In this document: piece after piece, positions 1-6,937 of the stretch
Numbering within the stretch: the first letter of the stretch is position 1
Layout of the letters: the number at the start of each line of letters is the position of its first letter
Assembly (NCBI GenBank): GCA_026129915.1
Contig: JAHCHD010000038.1
Coordinates: 1-33,876 of the forward strand
Direction: 5' to 3'
Length of the DNA: 33,876 nucleotides
Origin: Bryobacterales bacterium
GTDB lineage: Bacteria > Acidobacteriota > Terriglobia > Bryobacterales > Bryobacteraceae
Notes under the pieces: generated by a model
Seen by the model: the letters and a program-made list of their open reading frames with translations, nothing else
The model's database searches: none
Told to the model about the DNA's origin: nothing
Program-made: the position numbers and the translations under genes

Positions 1-205
1 TGGCGGCGATGGTCTGCTCGGTTCTCTCGAGCGCGCTTTCGCCGGTCTTGAGTTCATTTGCGATGGCAGCCCGGACGAAGGCGTTGGCGGAGGTGAAGCC
101 TCGCTGCCGGGCGGCTTCGCGGACCTGGCTGAGGAGTTCGGGCGGGAGCTTCACTTCGAGGCGCTGATTTCGGGGTGTTTTTTGTCTTTCTTTGGTTGTC
201 GGCAT
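1..205 (-). CDS. traJ: TraJ-like ribbon-helix-helix relaxosome protein (partial, C-terminus outside window)
   Basis: The reading frame starts at ATG 205-203 and runs off the left edge, leaving 68 residues. A lysine/arginine-rich start is followed by a strand-helix-helix stretch (LEVKLPPELLSQVREAA, then GFTSANAFVRAAI) typical of ribbon-helix-helix DNA-binding proteins, including plasmid relaxosome proteins of the TraJ/MobC/NikA type. The assignment to TraJ rests mainly on context: it is divergent from traK- and traL-like genes, as in the IncP Tra1 region where traJ and traK flank oriT. TraJ binds the oriT inverted repeat and recruits the TraI relaxase. A relaxase gene would be expected immediately beyond position 1. 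A start further upstream in another frame (281) gives an arginine/proline-rich shadow and was not chosen. The alternative is a generic RHH transcriptional regulator. Confidence 0.7.
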   Translation of the reverse strand, partial: MPTTKERQKTPRNQRLEVKLPPELLSQVREAARQRGFTSANAFVRAAIANELKTGESALERTEQTIAA

Positions 206-219
206 GTGTCGTATGTGTT

Positions 220-243
220 GCTAGCTTGTACCGTATGGCTAGG
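220..243. promoter_or_regulatory. Shared operator-like palindrome, site A (traJ promoter)
   Basis: GCTAGCTTGTAC (220-231) is followed by GGCTAG (237-242), making CTAGC/GCTAG arms. The same 12-mer occurs at 10043-10054 before the primase and trbB genes. It lies 14 bases upstream of the traJ start codon, in a position suited to a promoter operator. Confidence 0.55.
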
Positions 244-248
244 CTACT

Positions 249-325
249 CGAAACAATCGTGATCCTCAAGAGAAATCGCACCCTGCACCGGCAATTCCTT
301 TATGTTCCACTACACGATTGTTTCG
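249..325. repeat. Perfect 13-bp inverted repeat within oriT
   Basis: CGAAACAATCGTG at 249-261 is exactly reverse-complemented at 313-325, with a 51-base spacer. Flanking bases do not continue the match. In IncP oriT an inverted repeat is the TraJ recognition element, so binding by the adjacent RHH protein or by TraK is the simplest reading. Confidence 0.75.
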
Positions 326-453
326 GGTGCCATGTTGCTGGGGTGTAGTCGCAACACTACGGCAGCGGTAGTGGGCAGACGGATGGCGGACTGGTGGCAG
401 ACAGTCTGTGACTTTGGGCGGCTTTGATGGGATTCTCAGCGAAAATATGCTAT

Positions 454-474
454 CTAGCTTGCATGCAGGCTAGC
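454..474. promoter_or_regulatory. Shared operator-like palindrome, site B (traK promoter)
   Basis: CTAGCTTGCATGCAGGCTAG (454-473) is a 20-base palindrome with a single mismatched pair. It shares CTAGCTTG and the GCTAG arm with sites A and C. It ends about 13 bases before the TTG start of traK. Confidence 0.55.
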
Positions 475-487
475 TGCTGCGGAATAC

Positions 488-934
488 TTGGGAATCGTGG
501 CAGAACGTGCGGGACAAGGCGGGGTGGAGACACCGAACCTCGAAGCGCTTCGTGCGCAGTCGCCGCGACGGAAGATGACGCTAATCCGGATGCTCTGGCC
601 GACGATCCGGGAGTGTCTGGATGCCGGGCATACGGTCCGGGAGGTTCGGGAATCGCTCCGCAAGGACGGCATCGAGGTGAACTACAAGAACCTCTGCGCT
701 TGTATCGCGGAGCTGCGGGCGCGGGAGAAGGCGGACGCTGCACCTGCCCCAACCGCGGCGCCTGCGGTGCGGGAAAAGGTTCCCGTTCCGTTCCCGGTGA
801 GGAAGCCGGCGAGCGTGGGTGGCGATGGGCGGGGTTCCGATCCCCTGGAGAACGTTCGCCGCCTCTCGGGGAATGGGCGGCCGGGCTTTCAGTATCCGGG
901 GACGCTATCGGATGAGGAGTTGTTTGGGAAATGA
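488..934 (+). CDS. traK: TraK-like oriT-binding relaxosome protein
   Basis: This 148-residue protein is close to the length of IncP TraK. Residues about 35-72 (ECLDAGHTVREVRESL, then VNYKNLCACIAEL) match the TraK/KfrA-like helix-turn-helix pattern. An Ala/Pro-rich linker follows, and the C-terminal GFQYPGTLSDEELF resembles the hydrophobic-acidic tail of TraK. In IncP plasmids TraK wraps oriT DNA on the side opposite TraJ and stimulates relaxosome formation. The start is TTG 488, with a weak GCGGA upstream; GTG 497 is also possible. ATG 575 would remove residues conserved in length in the family. Its stop overlaps an ATG at 931 (ATGA), so translation of the next gene may be coupled. Identity is supported by the adjoining, very clear TraL homologue. 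Confidence 0.75.
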   Translation: MGIVAERAGQGGVETPNLEALRAQSPRRKMTLIRMLWPTIRECLDAGHTVREVRESLRKDGIEVNYKNLCACIAELRAREKADAAPAPTAAPAVREKVPVPFPVRKPASVGGDGRGSDPLENVRRLSGNGRPGFQYPGTLSDEELFGK

Positions 935-981
935 GCGGCGGTGTCGCAATTCGTGTGGGGAACCGGGGGAGGCATTCGGGA

Positions 982-1725
982 ATGAGCGAGAACAACGGGA
1001 CGACGGCGGTGCATCTGGTGCTGCAGGGGAAGGGCGGCGTGGGCAAGAGCCTGGTGGCCAGCATCCTGGCCCAGTACTTCGCCCATCGGCTTGGGTTGGT
1101 GACGCATTGCGTGGATACGGATCCGGTGAACCAGACTTTCACGCAGTACCGGGATTTGCAGGTGCAGCGCCTGGATCTGCTGGCGGAAGGGGCCATCGAT
1201 TCGCGGCTGTTCGATGGCCTGATGGAGCGGATGCTGACCGAGGACGGGATCTTCGTGGTGGATAACGGTTCCTCCACGTTCATCCCGGTTTGGAATTACA
1301 TGCTGGAGAACGGCGTGCCAGCGGTGCTGGCGGAGAACGGGCGGCGGCTGTTCGTGCACTGCGTGGTGACTGGCGGCCAGGCGCTGACGGATACGCTGAC
1401 CGGGTTCGCGAAGCTGGCGGAGACGAGTCCGGAGCGGAACATCGTGCTGTGGATGAACGAATACTTCGGGCGGATTGAACGGGATGGCCGGGTGCTAAGC
1501 GAACTGCCGGTCTACCAGCGGGCGGCAGCGAAGGTGTGTGGCTCGGTGGTGCTTCCGCGGCGGAACCGAGAGACCTTTGGGCGGGACCTGGAGGATCTGC
1601 TTCGGCAGAAACGGACGTTTCGGGAAGCGCAGGAGGGCAACGGGCTACCAGTGATGGTGAAACGGCGGCTGGGGATTGTGCGGGATGAGCTGTTCTCGCA
1701 GTTGGACCGGTTGCATCTTGCGTGA
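982..1725 (+). CDS. traL: TraL-like ParA/MinD-family ATPase
   Basis: A 247-residue P-loop ATPase with a deviant Walker A, GKGGVGKS (residues 16-23), followed by CVDTDPVNQTFTQY and VVDNGSSTFIPVWNY. These stretches, and VVTGGQALTDT further on, are hallmarks of IncP TraL. TraL lies in the Tra1 relaxosome operon directly after traK, and its role in transfer is poorly defined. I chose ATG 982 because GGGGGAGG (965-972) is well placed and TraL proteins begin just before the P-loop. ATG 931, overlapping the traK stop, would add 17 unconserved residues. The gene converges on a sigma factor gene whose stop lies 48 bases downstream. Confidence 0.9.
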   Translation: MSENNGTTAVHLVLQGKGGVGKSLVASILAQYFAHRLGLVTHCVDTDPVNQTFTQYRDLQVQRLDLLAEGAIDSRLFDGLMERMLTEDGIFVVDNGSSTFIPVWNYMLENGVPAVLAENGRRLFVHCVVTGGQALTDTLTGFAKLAETSPERNIVLWMNEYFGRIERDGRVLSELPVYQRAAAKVCGSVVLPRRNRETFGRDLEDLLRQKRTFREAQEGNGLPVMVKRRLGIVRDELFSQLDRLHLA

Positions 1726-1764
1726 TCGGCGGGGCCGTTGAGGTTTCGCGCGGGTGTATTTGGG

Positions 1765-1782
1765 GCCGGGTCTTATCCCGGC
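1765..1782. terminator. Possible bidirectional terminator hairpin
   Basis: GCCGGG (1765-1770) and CCCGGC (1777-1782) form a perfect 6-bp stem with a TCTTAT loop, located between the convergent traL and sigma factor genes. There is no clear T-tract, so termination is inferred from position only. Confidence 0.3.
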
Positions 1783-2492
1783 GGGGCTGGAGTGGCGGAT
1801 GGGGCGCTCACCATGGCGGCGAGCGTGTCAATGGCCAGCTTCTGGATCTGCGATACCCTGCCCTGGGTGACGCCGAGTTCGATGGCGATCGATTCGTGGG
1901 AGCGATTGTGAAGGCGCGCTTCGATCACGGTGGCTTGCGGCGCGGGCAGTTGGCGGGAGAGGCGCAGGATCTGGACGCGGAGGATGGAGTGCTCGGCTGC
2001 CTTACTCGGCGGGATTGCCGGTTGGTTGCGCCGTTCGGTGTTTGGATCATCGAGCGAATAGATGTACTCGCGATCGGCTTCTTCGGTGCGGCGACGATAG
2101 GCGTCCAGTGGGATTCGCATCGCTTCGGCGATTTCGGCCTCTTCAGGTTCGCGGCCGAGTTCGGCGCGAAGGCGCGCCCGGCACTCCTGCAGTTTGCGAA
2201 CGAAGCGGCGGAGGGCTCGTGGAAGGGGATCGAGGCCGCGGAGGTGGTCGAGGATGGCTCCGCGGATGCGGCGGTCGGCCAGGGTTCCCAGTTGGGTTCC
2301 GCGGGCGGCATCGTAGCGGTCCGCGGCTTGGATGAGTCCGATGGTGCCGGCAGAGACGAGGTCTTCCAGCGCGACGGTGCGCGGGCATTGGCGGTGGATC
2401 TCGCGAGCGATGCGGCGGACGAGCGGGAGATGGCTGAGGATGCGCTCTTCGCGCGCGGCGTTGACGTAGGTGGGATTGGTGGTGTTGGCCAT
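1773..2492 (-). CDS. FliA/WhiG-like sigma-70 family factor (group 3)
   Basis: This 239-residue protein has sigma region 2 at about residues 15-90 (HLPLVRRIAREIH, VALEDLVSAGTIGLIQAADRYD, ADRRIRGAILDHLRGLD), region 3 at about 95-136, and region 4 helix-turn-helix at about 182-226 (ARLHNRSHESIAIELGVTQGRVSQIQKLA). The ILDHLR segment is typical of FliA-type factors. There is no extended region 1.1. The ATG at 2492 has a near-perfect GGAGGT ribosome site six bases upstream. It lies 32 bases after ssb on the same strand and is probably cotranscribed. A sigma factor within a relaxosome/ssb block suggests element-specific transcription. Its target promoters are not identified; no clear sigma-28 consensus was seen in the tra or trb intergenic regions. 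Confidence 0.85.
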   Translation of the reverse strand: MANTTNPTYVNAAREERILSHLPLVRRIAREIHRQCPRTVALEDLVSAGTIGLIQAADRYDAARGTQLGTLADRRIRGAILDHLRGLDPLPRALRRFVRKLQECRARLRAELGREPEEAEIAEAMRIPLDAYRRRTEEADREYIYSLDDPNTERRNQPAIPPSKAAEHSILRVQILRLSRQLPAPQATVIEARLHNRSHESIAIELGVTQGRVSQIQKLAIDTLAAMVSAPSATPAPPG

Positions 2493-2524
2493 GGTTGTAC
2501 CTCCTGTGGCGGAGGGAGATGCCC

Positions 2525-2977
2525 TTAGAAGGGCACCTCCTCGGCGGTGGCCGCGGCTGCGATGGCCGGGTCCGGGTTGGGGTTCGCCGCGCTGGAGGCG
2601 GGGCTGGGGGAGCCCGCCGTGGTGGCGGGCCGGTCCAGCTTGGTAATGGAGGTGACGCGGATCTCAGCGACCGTGCGGAGCGTGACACCGTTGTCGCTGC
2701 CGTTCTTCGGCTGCGGGGTGTACTCGCGGTGGCGGAGGTCGCCTTCCACCTGGACGTGGGCACCCTTGGTGAGCGTGGCCGCGTACTCGGCCAGGCGGCC
2801 CCAGACGATGCAACGGTGCCATTCGGTCTGGCTGTGGCGTTCGCCGGACTCACGATCCTTCCAGCTACGCTTGGTGGCGAGGGAAAGGACCACGAAGGGG
2901 GTCTGCTGGGCGCGGGTGCTGCGCGATTCGGCGTCCTTGCCGAGGAATCCGATGAGAGTGACTCGATTCTGATACAT
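2525..2977 (-). CDS. ssb: Single-stranded DNA-binding protein
   Basis: A 150-residue SSB. The N-terminal OB fold runs from MYQNRVTLIGFLGKD through FVVLSLATKRSW, TEWHRCIVWGRLAEY and GAHVQVEGDLRHREY (about residues 1-110). An Ala/Pro-rich linker and a C-terminal tip, AEEVPF, follow; the tip matches the acidic DDDIPF-type tail used to recruit replication and repair partners. The ATG at 2977 begins exactly where SSBs normally start and has GGAGA upstream; the frame extends 14 codons further to 3019 without homology. Conjugative elements often carry ssb to protect incoming single-stranded DNA. It leads into the sigma factor gene. Confidence 0.93.
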   Translation of the reverse strand: MYQNRVTLIGFLGKDAESRSTRAQQTPFVVLSLATKRSWKDRESGERHSQTEWHRCIVWGRLAEYAATLTKGAHVQVEGDLRHREYTPQPKNGSDNGVTLRTVAEIRVTSITKLDRPATTAGSPSPASSAANPNPDPAIAAAATAEEVPF

Positions 2978-3614
2978 GATGCGGTTCTCCGTTTCTGCTC
3001 CCGAAGTCTCTCGGGGCACCCAGAAGCAAGCGGAGCCGCTCCCCAGGACAAGGGCTGCTTTTTCGGGGGGACCAGCCCAGCGGCGCGCGCCGGGCGCGGG
3101 TGTGGGAGCGCCGCGGTCCGCAGGAGGACTGGGGGAGCCGAAACCCGCAAGGGCCGTGCGGAACGGAGAGGAGCGCGGAAGCAGAAGCCCGCCGGACGCC
3201 AGGGCGCGGCTAGGCCATCAGGCGAAGTTGTGGGCCGTCAAGCGAAGCGAGTGCCCGAGAGAGGTAGGGGCGGGAATGGGGAAGGCGCGGGAGTGGGCAG
3301 GAGCGAGGCGGGAATGGGGTTCGCGGAGGGGATGCAGAGTGCGTCGGCCGCGTTGCTGCACCGTCGCCCTGGTGTCAATGAGCGCGATCACGGCGTTAGG
3401 GACGGAGACCTTCGACGGTCAGCTTGGGGAGTGGCGAGAGTGGGAGACGGCTTGGGTAATACAAAGCCAGGTCATGGCCGATAGAAGCAGATGGATGACA
3501 GGGTGAAGGACCGCCACCCGAACGCCCTCGCGAGAGTTTACACGGGGGGGAGGAGCGGTGACCGTATTCTAAGGACAACACCGGGCCGCGTCGGCGATCC
3601 GGCAAGAGACTGAA
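2978..3614. other. GC-rich stretch without a convincing gene
   Basis: This 637-base region upstream of ssb should contain the ssb-sigma promoter. Open frames exist on both strands, but their products are Arg/Gly/Pro-rich with no recognisable domain, as expected of GC-rich non-coding DNA. I saw no clear repeat or copy of the CTAGCTTGTA operator here. Confidence 0.5.
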
Positions 3615-3800
3615 ATGCGATTGCGAAACTGGATCTGGGTATCGATGACCACTGGGCCGAGGCTCACGTGGTGGATGGCTCTTGCGTATTACGGCGGGCC
3701 GGTGCTCGTGATCGTGGCCTTCGCTGTTGCTGCCCTGATGCTCATTCCCAAGCCCATCGCAGCAGCGGTACTTGAGCTGATTCGGCTTCTTCTCGAATAG
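3615..3800 (+). CDS. Possible small membrane protein
   Basis: A 61-residue frame with a short basic N-terminus, a hydrophobic stretch with aromatic residues (WWMALAYYGGPVLVIVAFAV, about residues 19-38) and a second amphipathic helix ending IRLLLE. The pattern resembles one or two membrane helices, which makes chance coding less likely. The ribosome-binding site is weak (AAGAGA). No family is recognised. It stands alone between the ssb block and the HEPN cargo gene. It could be spurious. Confidence 0.35.
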   Translation: MRLRNWIWVSMTTGPRLTWWMALAYYGGPVLVIVAFAVAALMLIPKPIAAAVLELIRLLLE

Positions 3801-3959
3801 TGCCGTCGTGGTGGGCACTGCCCCTTGAACGCCGACATTCTACTGAGATGAACGCGAGGACCTGAATCTTCGTTGAGTCAGAGCAGCAGTCGGCACCATC
3901 ATCCCCAGGGAGCATTCGCGCTAATGTGGGTTTCGCACAAGAACGTGCCGGAGTCGCGT

Positions 3960-4003
3960 GTGCCTAGCGCGGCCTATAACCTCGGTCAATGAGTGCTAGG
4001 CAC
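3960..4003. repeat. 9-bp inverted repeat downstream of the HEPN gene
   Basis: GTGCCTAGC (3960-3968) is perfectly inverted at 3995-4003 (GCTAGGCAC) with a 26-base spacer, about 47 bases beyond the stop of the leftward HEPN gene. It could be a terminator stem, a protein-binding site or a scar at the edge of the cargo insertion. There is no T-tract. Confidence 0.4.
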
Positions 4004-4049
4004 TTCCTCCGCCCAATTGACGGAGTTCCGGGGACAGCTCGGCGGCGTT

Positions 4050-5615
4050 CTATTCGAGGAGATCAACGAGATTAGCACTCCCTGGTTTGATTGAAGAGAG
4101 ACTGGCCCTCGCGCGTGACGCCAATCCAAGCGGGTGCAACCCTTCTATTAGCCACGAGTGCGCGATACGGTCCATGCCCGCACCTACCAGTGGTGCTGTT
4201 GTGCGGAGACAGGCATGACGAAGGTCGCCGCCGACCCGGCCCCAGTGGAGGATCAGATTTCGTGAACGGTAAAGCCTTCGAAATGCAGCAGCGAGATGAC
4301 CTTCTACATCGTTCAGCCCATTGCTAGGAGACGCCGCAATTCTTCGGATACGCTCGAGCGATGCTTCGTCGATTGGACGTGACGTCTGGATAGGATCGCA
4401 ATTCTGAATGGCTGCGGCCACTTCGCGGGCTTTGGCCTTGTTCTCATTGATCGCCGCGACTTTCGCTCCCAGTGGAGATGTAGCATCGAGGTTGTGTGAT
4501 ATCGCTGTGAGTTCGGCCCGTGGAAACGAGCAGGCAACAATGGTTGCGAGGCGATCACCGGCGGTGACGCGGTCTCCATCGCCCGGCGAGTGCAGCAGCG
4601 CCTCAATGGCAGCCCAAGCCCCTGATATCGCTGCGCTCAGGTTGCCACCGTTCACCGGCTGGAGGAGTGCAATGGCAGAGTCCAACAGGGAGCTTTCTTC
4701 GGCGATGCTGTATAGCTGGTGCTCTTTGCGTAAAGAGTGGATCTCTGCGCGGTGCCTGATGCGGAAGAGGTCGAAGGGACGTGGTTGATTGCGGATCCAA
4801 ATTCGATTGTATGGGCGCAGTCTTCCGGTAAGCCCGAGGGCGATTCGTGCGCTCACGGCATCCAGTCTTTCCCGTACAACCGAAACTGCCGCGTAGGGAT
4901 CACGGGCAGTCACGGACATTTCGAGGCCGCCATTTTGCCGCACGCCCTCAACGGAAAACCCGTTAGACTCTAGCCAAGCACGCACGCTTCTCGAATCAAG
5001 CCAGCCTTCGGGTACGCCTCCTCTGGTGGGCAGCGCTTCAAATGCGACCAAGACATCCCATTCTTTCGGCTGGGCCTGCGCAAGGGCATGGGCTTCATCG
5101 ATCAATTCGGCCAAGCCTTTGGTGCCACCTTCGTGGAGTATTCGGTACGTCCACCATTGGTGGAGGAAGTCGGAGTCGAAACCGAGGTCGAGCAAATGTG
5201 CCGCGATGGAGCGCGCAGCACGTTCGACGCTGGGGGTTGTGGTGCTCTGCAGATGGCGTGACCACCGGGCGAGGTAATTTTGCCCTAGATCCTGCGCAAG
5301 CATCTCCATGCTGTAGTAGTCCGCGCTCCGGTATATGAGCTTACCTTTGAGTGCGGAGTTTACTACGGCCTTTGCTCTCGAATCGCCAACTCCCTGATCG
5401 TTGGCTGCGACTGGCAGGACCACGCCACAGAAATGCTGAAGCGCGGCGAGGTGCAGTGCGCCGGCTTGTACTGCCTCGGACGATTCAAGTAACTCCAGAA
5501 TCTGGACGCGGAGTCCTGGAGACCATAGGGATCGATTCCACGGCACGTCACGGTAGAAGAACTCCAGCATGCGCATCGCGATGCGGACCCCGGTGATGTT
5601 GTTGACGTCAAGCAC
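4050..5615 (-). CDS. ApeA-like HEPN-domain protein, candidate abortive-infection effector
   Basis: A 521-residue protein with no signal or membrane segment. The C-terminal third resembles HEPN domains of the ApeA type: a helix AAISGAWAAIEALL, a middle helix, then LYRSRNLILHWG, where R452-N453 to H457 gives the R-N-x3-H signature of HEPN ribonucleases. The N-terminal 300 residues match nothing I recognise and may sense the trigger. HEPN proteins of this kind cleave RNA and arrest growth on phage infection; this is family knowledge, not shown here. The start is GTG 5615; it has no ribosome site, but a TACAAT at 5631-5626 would give an almost leaderless transcript. ATG 5576 is an alternative. 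It is a single-gene unit in the cargo pocket, with less GC-biased sequence than the tra and trb genes. Confidence 0.65.
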   Translation of the reverse strand: MLDVNNITGVRIAMRMLEFFYRDVPWNRSLWSPGLRVQILELLESSEAVQAGALHLAALQHFCGVVLPVAANDQGVGDSRAKAVVNSALKGKLIYRSADYYSMEMLAQDLGQNYLARWSRHLQSTTTPSVERAARSIAAHLLDLGFDSDFLHQWWTYRILHEGGTKGLAELIDEAHALAQAQPKEWDVLVAFEALPTRGGVPEGWLDSRSVRAWLESNGFSVEGVRQNGGLEMSVTARDPYAAVSVVRERLDAVSARIALGLTGRLRPYNRIWIRNQPRPFDLFRIRHRAEIHSLRKEHQLYSIAEESSLLDSAIALLQPVNGGNLSAAISGAWAAIEALLHSPGDGDRVTAGDRLATIVACSFPRAELTAISHNLDATSPLGAKVAAINENKAKAREVAAAIQNCDPIQTSRPIDEASLERIRRIAASPSNGLNDVEGHLAAAFRRLYRSRNLILHWGRVGGDLRHACLRTTAPLVGAGMDRIAHSWLIEGLHPLGLASRARASLSSIKPGSANLVDLLE

Positions 5616-5962
5616 AGGAACTGTTATTGTAGCGGTAGGGCAGATAGGCCCGCGACATAAACCACAGGGGAGTCTCCAGCCTTAGGGTAGGACGCTCCCC
5701 ATTTTCGTTCTTTGGATCATCTCTTGATCTTGTCGTTGGGGCGGGTGTCTGGCCGAACTCGCCAGATTAGTCCTTGGTTGATCAACACCCCGCAGAAACG
5801 AGCGCACCAACTAGCGCATTCCCCTGAAGTTGATCAAGTTTCCGGGATATTAGCGATCGCTATCCGATAAATTCAAAGTCGGCATTCTACGTGGCCGGGA
5901 AGCGAGCGGCATGGCTCGGAATCCGCAGTATTTTCGCTGTTGAGGAGTACGCACCAACAACA
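5616..5962. promoter_or_regulatory. Upstream region of the HEPN gene with palindromes
   Basis: This 347-base gap lies between the TIR gene's 3' end and the HEPN start. It has a -10-like TACAAT (minus strand 5631-5626), a perfect 10-bp palindrome GTTGATCAAC (5777-5786), the same core TTGATCAA at 5830-5837, and a perfect 12-bp palindrome TAGCGATCGCTA (5851-5862). The repeated TTGATCAA core, 52 bases apart, looks like an operator pair. No gene was found. Confidence 0.35.
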
Positions 5963-6937
5963 CTACCCCTCTAACTCCCGGCGAAGTTCCGGCGATACCC
6001 AGTACACGTCTAGATGAAGACCCCCTCCGATTGACTTGGAGAACTTGATGAGCCCATTTCCCTCAAGTGATTCCAAAATGTGCTCAGCGATCCGAATCGG
6101 CATTCCCAAAGCCTCAGCAACGGCATGATTGTTCATGCTCTCGTGTCTAACAAGCAGGCGCGCCACATCAGCACAGAGCTTGCCATAGTCTGCAATTCGA
6201 GTGCGGGCAAACTGGTCAAACCCAAAGCTCGTGATTGAAAAATCGTAAGCATGCGGTGGACCGAGAACTCGAAAGATCTGAATGTATCGTTGCCGCTCCA
6301 GCACCTGCTGCGTTTCCACGATCTGCGCTTCCGAAATGCCTTGCCTATTGAGTTCAGCCACCAAACGCTTGCCACTGATTGAGTCTGGATGGCCCTGTTC
6401 GATGGAGATTCTGCAGGCACGTTCAAAGATGGTGCTGTCTATAGGAGCCAGCCCGTCCATCGCGGCGACATCGGGACGTATGTGTGCCGGTCGTGGACCA
6501 AGCGGAGGCCGGGTGTATTGGCCATGAATTGCGTTGACGATACGCTCGAATTGTCGCTCGTAGGAACGCAAGTCGTCGATGTCGATCCACACGATCGCCC
6601 TGAGAACTTCAGGGACCTTAACGTTGTCGAGCCGAACCGGAATCAGTCTCGTGCGGTCTTGGATGCGCTTAACAAATCCGGAATTCAACTCCTCCTGAAC
6701 CCAGCGGCTTGACAGGCTTTCTTCCGATAGAACAACGACAAAGGCGTCACAAGCCTTAAGCCCCTCTTCCCAGATCTTTTCGATGACACTGTCCCCGGGA
6801 AGCATCTCCCATTGATCTACCCACGCATTGATACCCGCTGCCCGGAGCTTTTCTGCAAACGGCAGCACAAAGCGTTCATTGTCCGCACTTGTGTGGCTGA
6901 CAAACACCTTAGGGATTCTTGCAGAGTCTTCGATCAT
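5963..6937 (-). CDS. TIR-domain protein with C-terminal winged-helix region
   Basis: A 324-residue protein. Residues 10-150 form a TIR domain: KVFVSHTSADNERFV, then INAWVDQWEMLPGDS, then ACDAFVVVLSEESLSSRWVQEEL with W79 and the probable catalytic E83, then LIPVRLD. The C-terminal part (about 175-324) reads as two winged-helix-like blocks (SGKRLVAELNRQGISEAQI and NHAVAEALGMPIRIAEHILE), as in proteins whose TIR is joined to a DNA-binding or regulatory module. TIR enzymes in immunity typically cleave NAD+. The ATG at 6937 has GAGGAA six bases upstream, and ATGA overlaps the stop of the preceding gene, showing coupling. A 61-residue upstream extension of the frame lies within that gene and was rejected. 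Confidence 0.85.
   Translation of the reverse strand: MIEDSARIPKVFVSHTSADNERFVLPFAEKLRAAGINAWVDQWEMLPGDSVIEKIWEEGLKACDAFVVVLSEESLSSRWVQEELNSGFVKRIQDRTRLIPVRLDNVKVPEVLRAIVWIDIDDLRSYERQFERIVNAIHGQYTRPPLGPRPAHIRPDVAAMDGLAPIDSTIFERACRISIEQGHPDSISGKRLVAELNRQGISEAQIVETQQVLERQRYIQIFRVLGPPHAYDFSITSFGFDQFARTRIADYGKLCADVARLLVRHESMNNHAVAEALGMPIRIAEHILESLEGNGLIKFSKSIGGGLHLDVYWVSPELRRELEG

Larger units (their letters stand above)
206..487. other. oriT: Probable origin of transfer (oriT) between traJ and traK
   Basis: This 282-base gap separates divergent traJ- and traK-like genes, the position of oriT in IncP plasmids. It holds a perfect 13-bp inverted repeat (249-261 and 313-325), a short GTAGT/ACTAC hairpin (345-360) with further CACTAC/GTAGTG copies at 308-316 and around 368, and two flanking palindromes at 220-243 and 454-474. 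Inside the large repeat, CACCCTGCACCGGC (279-292) loosely resembles the IncP nic core ATCCTG/CCCGGC, which would put the nick near 285/286. The location is strong evidence; the exact nic site is a guess. Confidence 0.65.

Noticed and set aside
206-487. CRISPR-like reading of repeats in the traJ-traK gap
   Set aside because: The repeats are inverted and of unequal type, not regularly spaced direct repeats; no cas genes are present.
2495-3484. Plus-strand frame (329 codons) across ssb and the upstream gap
   Set aside because: Gly/Arg-rich, antisense to ssb, no ribosome site or domain. The overlapping frame 2976-3506 was rejected for the same reasons.
3396-3818. Minus-strand frame (140 codons) over the small membrane protein
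   Set aside because: Composition is random-like with no hydrophobic pattern or domain; the opposite-strand membrane frame is more credible.
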